From: Candidatus Thalassarchaeaceae archaeon
Lineage (GTDB): Archaea; Thermoplasmatota; Poseidoniia; Poseidoniales; Thalassarchaeaceae
Direction: 5' to 3'
Assembly (NCBI GenBank): GCA_029250565.1
Contig: JAQXFA010000158.1
Location: 1 to 8,142 of the forward strand
DNA length: 8,142 bases
Shown: positions 1 to 5,248 of the stretch, one piece after another
How positions within the stretch are numbered: the first letter of the stretch is position 1
How the letters are laid out: each line of letters opens with the position of its first letter
Position numbers and translations under genes: made by a program
Notes under the pieces: generated by a model
The model's input: the letters and a program-made list of their open reading frames with translations, nothing else
Databases searched by the model: none
What the model was told of the DNA's origin: nothing

Positions 1-614
1 GTAGATGGCTTATCTTCAATGTCATCTGATTCTAAAATTTGCTTGATCAAATTGGTTGAAACAGCCCAACTAGCAGCAGCACACATTATCAAGAAATCTC
101 CGGCCAATCTTTGATTCATGGGGATATCAGTATTAGGACTCCAACCAGTAACAATTCCAACCCCTGCAAGACCAACTATCAAACCAAAAACTAGATTCCG
201 ACTTAATTTCCTATGCAACAGAGGAATTGCTAGCAGTGCAGTGAATGCGGGGTTGAATGTGATCAGAATAGATGCATCTCCTGCAGCGGTTCTTGCCATC
301 CCATGCATGAAAAATAATTGATACAAAAAAGTTGAGAAAAAGGATATCCAAGCTATCTTCCAAAACATTTCTCCTCGAGGAATATAAATTGTGGATTCAC
401 CATCCCTAGAACCTCGTTCTTTGAAGTACATCCATATGAAAAAAAGTGGGATGGTCATTGCATATCTATACCAAGAAACAATCGCTTCTGGAAGTGCTAG
501 TGCTAACTCCCTCCCTGCAGCCCATGCCAACCCCCATGATGCCGCTACAATAAGCAACTTGAGGTGAATGGCGAATCCACCATCAAAGAAGCCCGAGGAG
601 GACTGTTTACCCAT
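1..614 (-). CDS. DMT-superfamily (EamA) permease, 3' end cut by window edge
   Basis: The frame is open from an ATG at 614 to the left edge, giving 204 residues with no stop, so the C-terminal part is missing. It is a polytopic membrane protein. I see hydrophobic segments near residues 20-34, 45-63, 87-103, 114-133 and 141-157. A second repeat then begins around 172 (GDFLIMCAAASWAV), matching the start of the second EamA half in the 10-TM drug/metabolite transporter fold. The first repeat has typical EamA features: a small-residue Trp-rich first helix (ASWGLAW), an R-Y pair in helix 2 and a Phe-Asn-Pro turn (ITFNPAFTALLA). The family exports amino acids, nucleotides or other small metabolites, and the substrate cannot be read from this fragment. 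There is no spaced SD before the ATG. The gene lies 68 bp after the membrane protein ending at 683, on the same strand, so cotranscription is possible. Family assignment is firm; substrate and full length are unknown. Confidence 0.88.
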   Translation of the reverse strand, partial: MGKQSSSGFFDGGFAIHLKLLIVAASWGLAWAAGRELALALPEAIVSWYRYAMTIPLFFIWMYFKERGSRDGESTIYIPRGEMFWKIAWISFFSTFLYQLFFMHGMARTAAGDASILITFNPAFTALLAIPLLHRKLSRNLVFGLIVGLAGVGIVTGWSPNTDIPMNQRLAGDFLIMCAAASWAVSTNLIKQILESDDIEDKPS

Positions 615-682
615 CCTTTGAGGCTAGGCGTAACGAATAGATGAACCCATGCTTAGATACAATGACATTTTATGATTCAATA

Positions 683-1897
683 TCACCAAGGTTTGAGTTC
701 ATTAACATAGAACATATGCCCAATTATTACAAAACATGATATGACTAATATCACAAATAACAAATCACCAAATAATGCCAAACTTTGGCTAACATCGTCA
801 CTATCCGCTGGGTCAAAACTGAGAACTCCTACGTAACCATCAACCCCAGTCCCATAGAATTGTACTTCACCATCTGCTGAAGTTCCGACTGTAGCATCAA
901 CTGCTACTGAACTGGATATCTTGTGAATTTGCACCCCTGCTCTATCCGAAGAAATACTTAATATTTCCAAAGAGTCACCTCTTGCTAACCAAAAAATCCC
1001 ATTTTCATCAATCGTTGCTGCTGTTGAACCACCGACACCGGGAAGGTCAATGATTGATGAATCTGACAGTAATAACAAGGTGCTAGTTCCACCTGCAATT
1101 ACCATCTCTACATCATCCCCCCAATTACCTTCGTCAACGAAGTAAGCAGAGTGAATTTCCCCACCTGCTCCATGATGTAACAGATACAGAGCGGGGGCTT
1201 CTCCAAGCACAGCATCTGCGCGAATAATCACCTCACCCGCAGGACCAAATGAAGGATTTCCTAGGGCAGTGTCATATCCAATTACAACTGCTAAATGCCC
1301 TCTTTTTGAAAGATGGACACTTGTCATTACAGTGCTATCAACAGGTGCAGGTGTCCCATCTGAGACTTCACCATCCGCAAAAGTGTGTAATTGAGTTAAT
1401 GAACTACGCTTTGTAATAATGAAACCGCTATCGCCGTCATTACTAGCTACTGAAATGATATCTGGGGCAACCTCATCATCCCAATTCAATGTGATATTAT
1501 TGAGTGTATTTCCATTAAAACTTGCCAAATAACCATCGTCACCAGAAACTAACCATCCTGAGTCAGTAGTAGAAATATAACGCGGAATGGCATTTCCTGG
1601 ATCTACCACTGATAATCCAGTGGATGTTGAGAATCGCAATGGTGAATTATCTGCTCGATCGACTAAAATCAGCGCCTCGGTCCCATCATCATTCCACTGA
1701 ACTTGTTCAATAGTCTCACCTTCTCCTAGCATTGGACTTTCTTCGACCCCAGGGAGAGTCAAACTGGCTTCTAACCAGAATGCGCCAACAAGTAAAGTCA
1801 CGATAAAAACTGAAAACCAAAACCACTGCTTTTCACTCTCTTCTTGAAGATACTCGCCAATAGTTACTAGCCAAGAAGGTGCAAGTGGCTCCGCCAT
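683..1897 (-). CDS. Membrane-anchored protein with large extracytoplasmic beta-rich (propeller-like) domain, function unknown
   Basis: I do not recognise this as a named family. The protein is about 404 aa from the ATG at 1897; a TTG four codons upstream (1909) is the longer option. It has a short N-terminal tail, a transmembrane helix around residues 25-42 (WFWFSVFIVTLLVGAFWL), a roughly 330-residue acidic domain, and a second helix near the C terminus (ALFGDLLFVILVISCFVIIGH) followed by a short tail. Two helices put both termini on one side and the large domain on the other, most simply outside. The domain shows repeated short strands with DG/GD turns (WNDDGTEAL, SGDDGYLASF, SKRGHLAVV, DENGIFWLA, SADGEVQF), which resembles a WD40/YVTN-like beta-propeller. 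No catalytic motif is visible. There is no SD; a weak TATA-like element lies about 29 nt upstream of the ATG, which favours a nearly leaderless start. A sensor, adhesion or scaffold role is possible but not shown. Confidence 0.75.
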   Translation of the reverse strand: MAEPLAPSWLVTIGEYLQEESEKQWFWFSVFIVTLLVGAFWLEASLTLPGVEESPMLGEGETIEQVQWNDDGTEALILVDRADNSPLRFSTSTGLSVVDPGNAIPRYISTTDSGWLVSGDDGYLASFNGNTLNNITLNWDDEVAPDIISVASNDGDSGFIITKRSSLTQLHTFADGEVSDGTPAPVDSTVMTSVHLSKRGHLAVVIGYDTALGNPSFGPAGEVIIRADAVLGEAPALYLLHHGAGGEIHSAYFVDEGNWGDDVEMVIAGGTSTLLLLSDSSIIDLPGVGGSTAATIDENGIFWLARGDSLEILSISSDRAGVQIHKISSSVAVDATVGTSADGEVQFYGTGVDGYVGVLSFDPADSDDVSQSLALFGDLLFVILVISCFVIIGHMFYVNELKPW

Positions 1898-2018
1898 CAA
1901 GGATGCCAAGACTACGGCAGGCTAAGTATTGACCGCCCGAATTGATACTATTCTGATGTGAATGGCGTTAAATATGGGGGGGCGGTCGCCGGCCCTGCCT
2001 AAGGCAGGGGAATGGAAC
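1898..2018. promoter_or_regulatory. Divergent promoter region between membrane protein and rpl10e
   Basis: This 121-bp spacer separates the minus-strand membrane protein from the plus-strand L10e operon. On the plus strand TTAAATAT (1968-1975) is a plausible TATA box, which predicts a start near 1997. On the minus strand AATACTTA (plus 1923-1930) is a weaker TATA-like element about 29 nt before the ATG at 1897. An 8-bp inverted repeat, GACCGCCC (1931-1938) and GGGCGGTC (1980-1987), flanks the centre of the region, and a 17-bp palindrome lies at 1993-2009. The region is more GC-rich than its surroundings on the L10e side. Promoter positions are inferred from spacing. Confidence 0.6.
1993..2009. 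repeat. 17-bp perfect palindrome just before rpl10e start
   Basis: CCCTGCCT-A-AGGCAGGG has 8-nt arms around one central base, or a 7-bp stem with a TAA loop if folded as RNA. It lies 9 nt before the L10e ATG and covers the transcription start predicted from the TATA box at 1968-1975. It could be an operator that blocks initiation, or a 5'-terminal mRNA hairpin that includes part of a weak SD (GGGG at 2007-2010). The sequence alone does not decide between these. Confidence 0.6.
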
Positions 2019-2558
2019 ATGGCAAGAAAACCCGCAAAGATGTACCGCAGCGCGAAAGGGCAATCTTACACCCGTCGGGAATACACTGGTGGGATTCCAA
2101 ACAGCAGAATCACACAGTTCCACATGGGTAACCGAGTGGCTGGTGAAAAGGGTGAATTCCCAGTTGAATTGACACTTAAAGTTGACAATGCTTGTCAAAT
2201 TCGCCACACTGCTTTAGAAGCGGCTCGAATTATCGTGAATGCAACTATCCGTGAAGCAGCTGGTCCACAGGGTTACTCACTTCGTGTTCGTGTTTACCCT
2301 CATCAGGTTCTACGAGAGAATAAACAAGCAACTGGTGCAGGTGCTGACCGTGTATCTCAAGGTATGCGTTGCGCATTCGGCAAAAATGTCGGTACCGCTG
2401 CCCGAGTATCAAAAAATCAGAAGGTTATCACCATCCAAACAACTTCAGCACACTTTGCTGCAGCAAAAGATGCTCTTCGCAAGGCTAACTGTAAGTTACC
2501 AACCACATCATCAATCGTTGTTGATCGTGGCCATGAACATCTCAAGGGACTCGTTTGA
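2019..2558 (+). CDS. rpl10e: Large-subunit ribosomal protein L10e (uL16)
   Basis: Structural protein of the 50S subunit, the archaeal/eukaryotic counterpart of bacterial L16. It sits near the A and P sites and the central protuberance and contacts tRNA and 23S rRNA. The product is 179 aa, a normal archaeal length. The start at 2019 gives MARKPAKMYRSAKGQSYTR, the usual L10e N terminus. The in-frame upstream ATG at 1962 would add 19 residues unlike any ribosomal tail and would lie before the predicted promoter, so I reject it. Other family hallmarks are the TRREYTGGIP segment, HTALEAARIIVN, and the internal stretch RVYPHQVLRENKQATGAGADRV, which corresponds to the functional loop near the peptidyl transferase centre. 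It is the first gene of a tight operon with a phosphoribosyltransferase and dph2. A 17-bp palindrome just upstream may regulate it. Confidence 0.97.
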   Translation: MARKPAKMYRSAKGQSYTRREYTGGIPNSRITQFHMGNRVAGEKGEFPVELTLKVDNACQIRHTALEAARIIVNATIREAAGPQGYSLRVRVYPHQVLRENKQATGAGADRVSQGMRCAFGKNVGTAARVSKNQKVITIQTTSAHFAAAKDALRKANCKLPTTSSIVVDRGHEHLKGLV

Positions 2559-2567
2559 GGCTGGCGG
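2556..2567 (+). promoter_or_regulatory. Stop-embedded Shine-Dalgarno before hpt-like gene
   Basis: The TGA stop of rpl10e (2556-2558) is part of TGAGG, whose GAGG (2557-2560) lies 7 nt before the ATG at 2568. A terminating ribosome therefore sits on the next gene's binding site, which suggests translational coupling. It also supports 2568 over the downstream in-frame ATG at 2622. Confidence 0.7.
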
Positions 2568-3155
2568 ATGTCATCTGTGCAACCCTCCGACGAGCGGGTA
2601 ATTCGATTGCGTGAAAGCGTCATGAATTCGCCAACAATTTGGAAAGGCGATTATGCTTACTTCATTCACCCTCTTTCAGATGGTGTGCCTCGGCAATCAG
2701 GAGAAATGTTGGCAGAAGCGCGTGATATTGTTTTGGAAATGGTCAACTGGGATGAAATAGATTTGATTCTTGGAATTGAAGCAATGGGAATCCCTTTGGC
2801 AGCCTGTATCTCCATCGCTACTGGAAAACCACTTGTTATAGGCAGAAAGAGACCTTACGAACTTCCCGGCGAAGTGAAGGTTGACCAATCAACTGGATAT
2901 TCAAAAGGAACTATTTTCATTAATGACATTAATCCAGGTGAGAGAGTATTTGTGGTTGATGATGTAATTAGCACAGGTGGTACACTGAGAGCCGTTTTAG
3001 CAGCGGTTGAAAAGGCAGGAGCAATTGTCCAAGATGTTGTTGCAGTCTTTGAAAAGAACAGTATCGTAAGTGAAATCGTAGCGGAAACTGGCTGGCCAAT
3101 CCGTTCGCTTGTTAGAGTAAAAATGGATGGAGAACAAGTAATTCTACTTGACTGA
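2568..3155 (+). CDS. hpt: Hypoxanthine/guanine-type phosphoribosyltransferase (archaeal HGPRT family)
   Basis: Purine-salvage enzyme expected to join hypoxanthine and/or guanine to PRPP, giving IMP or GMP plus pyrophosphate in the cytosol. The 195-aa product has the type I PRTase fold. The PRPP-binding loop is VFVVDDVISTGGTL (residues 127-140), with the paired acids D131 and D132. Upstream segments fit archaeal HGPRT/adenine-PRTase-like proteins: GDYAYFIHPLSDGVP (27-41), IEAMGIPLA (70-78), RKRPYELPGEV (93-103) and TGYSKG (109-114). The YxYFxHPxxDGxP opening and LPGEV segment resemble archaeal Hpt more than bacterial Apt, but base preference cannot be fixed from sequence, and adenine or a regulatory PurR-like role cannot be excluded. 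The start at 2568 keeps the conserved N-terminal helix and has an SD. The gene lies 9 nt after rpl10e and 9 nt before dph2, so it is surely cotranscribed with both. Confidence 0.88.
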   Translation: MSSVQPSDERVIRLRESVMNSPTIWKGDYAYFIHPLSDGVPRQSGEMLAEARDIVLEMVNWDEIDLILGIEAMGIPLAACISIATGKPLVIGRKRPYELPGEVKVDQSTGYSKGTIFINDINPGERVFVVDDVISTGGTLRAVLAAVEKAGAIVQDVVAVFEKNSIVSEIVAETGWPIRSLVRVKMDGEQVILLD

Positions 3156-3164
3156 GGCGATATT
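3153..3164 (+). promoter_or_regulatory. Stop-embedded Shine-Dalgarno before dph2
   Basis: The TGA stop of the phosphoribosyltransferase (3153-3155) again forms TGAGG, and GAGG (3154-3157) lies 7 nt before the dph2 ATG at 3165. The design matches the upstream junction at 2556-2567 and implies coupled translation of all three genes. Confidence 0.7.
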
Positions 3165-4271
3165 ATGGATCTTAATCGCCACGATTTCCAACTCGAGGAA
3201 TTAGTTGAGAAAATTCGCACTGGTGACCATCGGCTTGTTGCACTTCAACTTCCTGAAGGCTTGAAAATCCAAGCATTAGAAATGATTGATGCTTTGGAAT
3301 CTGATACTGATGCACAAATCATTATCGCTGCCGACCCATGTTACGGAGCCTGTGATTTAGTTCACCACAAGATGAAGATGATGGGTGTAGATTTGGTAGC
3401 ACATATGGGACATAGCCAGATGAATATCGATTCAGGGATGGAAACCCAATTCATTGACGTAACTTATGATGGAACCCCTGAATTAGCACCTGTAATGCCT
3501 TTCTTAACAACTCACAGAAAAATGGCCCAAGAGCGCCTTAGTGAGAGCAGTGTCCAAGAGATTAGTGAAGCAGAAGCACAAGAGAGATTCCTTGATGCAG
3601 TTGGCAGAATCACCCCTCTTACTGATGTGAAATTAGGATTGGTTGGTTCAATTCAGCACCTACATTTGCTTGAAGAATACAAAGTGATGCTAGAAAATCA
3701 AGGTTTTGATGTCATTATTCCAACCGGCGGTGACCGGCTCACTTTCCCTGGCCAAGTACTCGGCTGCAACTACTCGGGTGACGACCCATCAATCGGTCAC
3801 TACCTATTCCTTGGTTCTGGTGACTTCCACCCAGTTGGACTGGTTCTCCACACAGGAAAACCTCTGTCAATTCTAGACCCTTATACTAGTGAAGCTAGGG
3901 AAATGTCGTTAGAACAAATTGAAAGGATTTTGAGGCAACGTTTCGGCTTAATTATGGCCGCTGATAAGGCCAATTCTTTCGGTATACTAATTGGTGAAAA
4001 ACCCGGTCAAATGCGCCGCAGTATGGCATTGAGATTGAAACGCCTACTTGAAAAACATGGCAAGAAAGGATACTTGCTGGCACTAGAACATGTTGGGCCA
4101 GAATTGATTGATTTCTATCCTGTGGATGCATTTGTCAATACTGCTTGTCCGCGAATTGCCATTGATGATTCTGTCAAATATGCAAAACCACTTCTGACAC
4201 CATTTGAGTTAGAAGTAATTCTAGGCGAAAAGCAATGGGAAGAAGGCTATCAATTTGATGAAATCCCATGA
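3165..4271 (+). CDS. dph2: Diphthamide synthase Dph2, 2-(3-amino-3-carboxypropyl)histidine synthase
   Basis: Catalyses the first step of diphthamide synthesis: transfer of the 3-amino-3-carboxypropyl group of S-adenosylmethionine to a histidine of elongation factor 2. It is a non-canonical radical-SAM enzyme that works as a homodimer in archaea. The 368-aa product has the three-domain Dph1/Dph2 layout with one cluster cysteine per domain: C59 in DPCYGACDL, C201 in VLGCNYS and C328 in VNTACPRIAIDD. These match the three 4Fe-4S ligands known from Pyrococcus Dph2. Other family segments are LQLPEGLK (27-34), a GH(S/A)-type turn at 82-84 and LGSGDFHPVGL (216-226). A Glu/Gln-rich helical stretch around 120-145 lengthens the first linker. 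The gene closes the rpl10e-hpt-dph2 operon, which links EF2 modification to ribosomal protein expression. It converges on the regulator ending at 4300. Confidence 0.96.
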   Translation: MDLNRHDFQLEELVEKIRTGDHRLVALQLPEGLKIQALEMIDALESDTDAQIIIAADPCYGACDLVHHKMKMMGVDLVAHMGHSQMNIDSGMETQFIDVTYDGTPELAPVMPFLTTHRKMAQERLSESSVQEISEAEAQERFLDAVGRITPLTDVKLGLVGSIQHLHLLEEYKVMLENQGFDVIIPTGGDRLTFPGQVLGCNYSGDDPSIGHYLFLGSGDFHPVGLVLHTGKPLSILDPYTSEAREMSLEQIERILRQRFGLIMAADKANSFGILIGEKPGQMRRSMALRLKRLLEKHGKKGYLLALEHVGPELIDFYPVDAFVNTACPRIAIDDSVKYAKPLLTPFELEVILGEKQWEEGYQFDEIP

Positions 4272-4274
4272 TTT

Positions 4275-4300
4275 CAAAATAAAATTGTGATATCACAATT
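4275..4300 (-). terminator. Palindrome plus T-rich tract at the convergent gene ends
   Basis: A perfect 18-bp palindrome, AATTGTGATATCACAATT (4283-4300), fills most of the gap between dph2 and the convergent regulator and includes the first base of the regulator's stop triplet. Read on the minus strand, the hairpin runs into a T-rich stretch (TTTTATTTTG), as expected for an intrinsic or T-tract archaeal terminator of the regulator. On the plus strand no T tract follows, so the fit for dph2 is weaker. An operator role is the alternative. Confidence 0.55.
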
Positions 4301-4707
4301 CAAGAGGTCGCTGCTTTAGCTAGTGTTTTGGAAACGTTGTCTAATCGTTCAAGATCAATTGTTAACTGATTTAATCGCGACTCTGCATCATCAATGAATG
4401 GCTTAATCACTGTGAAAAGTCCACCATTTAGGCTGTAACTATGGGAAGGGCGGCCACGACCACCTTCGTTTTGTGCCTCGCATCTAACCATTTCTTCATT
4501 GAGAAGTTCTTTCATAGCCATACTGATTTCAGGTTGACGAAGTCCACAAACCGATTGTAACTCCCTACTACTCAAATTACCACCCTCATGTAAAGAGACC
4601 AAAACATATGCAACATTTGTTGATACTCCGATATTCTCCAGCATTTCAACAATTAGATTTGCTGGCTCGGATGAGGACGCCTCAGAGGCTAAGGTTATCT
4701 GCGGCAT
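4300..4707 (-). CDS. Winged helix-turn-helix transcriptional regulator (MarR/TrmB-like)
   Basis: A 135-aa DNA-binding protein from the ATG at 4707; an in-frame TTG at 4728 is the longer option. The wHTH spans residues 32-93. Helices contain NVAYVLVSLHEGG and LSSRELQSVCGL, the recognition helix is RQPEISMAMKELLNEE (57-72), and a basic wing with GGRGRPSHSYSL (82-93) follows. A C-terminal amphipathic helix (about 98-133) likely dimerises. The fold is typical of archaeal MarR/TrmB/ArsR-like regulators; no ligand domain or cysteine-based metal site is evident, so the signal is unknown. ATTATAT on the minus strand lies about 27 nt before the ATG at 4707, which fits a leaderless transcript. A 15-bp dyad (4739-4753) lies directly upstream of that TATA box and could be an autoregulatory operator. 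The gene follows the PIN gene on the same strand but is separated from it by a T-tract, so it is probably its own unit. Confidence 0.85.
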   Translation of the reverse strand: MPQITLASEASSSEPANLIVEMLENIGVSTNVAYVLVSLHEGGNLSSRELQSVCGLRQPEISMAMKELLNEEMVRCEAQNEGGRGRPSHSYSLNGGLFTVIKPFIDDAESRLNQLTIDLERLDNVSKTLAKAATS

Positions 4708-4730
4708 GAAACCCTGCCAACTTGTCAAGA

Positions 4731-4753
4731 ATATAATCTCTATGCCGGATAGA
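4731..4753 (-). promoter_or_regulatory. Promoter and adjacent dyad of the wHTH regulator
   Basis: ATTATAT on the minus strand (plus 4731-4737) is a good archaeal TATA box centred 27 nt before the ATG at 4707, so the mRNA should begin at or next to the start codon. One base upstream is the dyad TCTAT-GCCGG-ATAGA (4739-4753). It covers the position of the BRE, where a bound repressor would block TFB. Autoregulation is inferred. Confidence 0.55.
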
Positions 4754-4785
4754 ATTCTTTTTTACATTCAGAGTAGTTTTTTCTA

Positions 4786-4800
4786 GTCAAAAAATTTTAG
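4786..4800 (-). terminator. T-tract terminator after PIN gene
   Basis: About 20 nt beyond the PIN stop codon the minus strand reads AAAATTTTTTG, with six Ts at plus 4789-4794. Archaeal RNA polymerase terminates at such T tracts without needing a strong hairpin. This likely ends the S6e - aIF2-gamma - PIN transcript before the separate promoter of the wHTH gene. Confidence 0.5.
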
Positions 4801-4814
4801 CCAGAACAAGATGA

Positions 4815-5186
4815 CTAAAGTGATACAAGTCGAAGGTTTTGGCCACTCATTACCTCAATGTATGAGCAATTCATTTCAACTAATCTTTGCTTCAATTTTC
4901 TATCAACTGTCAGCACAGGCCAGTTTTCCTGTGAGGCTACGATAACTAACTGATCATCAGGATGACTTGCTTCTTCAGGACCATCAATAAGTTCTGATCT
5001 AGATTTCAAGAAATCAATTAGAAGAGGAGATGTTGTTTTCTCCTGAATCATCTCCAATTCTTTCAATACCCGGTTCAATAAAACCGGCTCAAAGGTTCCA
5101 ATAACATCAGCCATTGCCAAATCAACATTCAATCCTCCTTCAATGATTGCAGACCAACCACAAGCATCAATCAGAACTTTGCTCAT
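4815..5186 (-). CDS. PIN-domain protein (Fcf1/COG1412-like putative ribonuclease)
   Basis: A stand-alone PIN domain of 123 aa, the usual length for the archaeal Fcf1-like proteins encoded next to aIF2-gamma. The four acidic metal-binding positions of the PIN nuclease site are visible: D7 (VLIDACG), E43 (VLKELEMI), D77/D78 (SHPDDQLV) and D95 (TVDRKLKQRL). The core strands and the closing YIEVMSGQNL fit the fold, so it should be a Mg2+/Mn2+-dependent endoribonuclease if active. In eukaryotes Fcf1/Utp24 and Nob1 cut pre-rRNA. The place beside S6e and aIF2-gamma makes a role in rRNA maturation or translation more likely than a VapC toxin, and no antitoxin gene is adjacent. The SD TTGGAGA lies about 9 nt before the ATG. 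The gene sits 62 bp after aIF2-gamma and is probably cotranscribed. The exact substrate is unknown. Confidence 0.85.
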   Translation of the reverse strand: MSKVLIDACGWSAIIEGGLNVDLAMADVIGTFEPVLLNRVLKELEMIQEKTTSPLLIDFLKSRSELIDGPEEASHPDDQLVIVASQENWPVLTVDRKLKQRLVEMNCSYIEVMSGQNLRLVSL

Positions 5187-5248
5187 TTAGTCATCTCCAA
5201 TCATCGGTAGGCTGTGGCTGGGTAAAATCCCTGCCATCCGACCCCACA

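Noticed and set aside
118..321. Plus-strand 67-aa open frame
   Set aside because: It lies entirely opposite the EamA permease frame, which has clear transmembrane repeats; the plus-strand product is low-complexity and resembles no family.
1962..2018. N-terminal extension of L10e from the upstream ATG
   Set aside because: The extra 19 residues do not fit the family, the ATG precedes the predicted TATA box, and the stretch contains the promoter and palindrome.
2239..2601. Plus-strand 120-aa open frame overlapping rpl10e
   Set aside because: Out-of-frame shadow of L10e, whose family match is unambiguous.
4815..5186. PIN gene as a VapC toxin of a toxin-antitoxin pair
   Set aside because: No small antitoxin gene is adjacent; the conserved neighbours are S6e and aIF2-gamma, and the wHTH gene downstream is larger, has its own promoter and lies beyond a T-tract.
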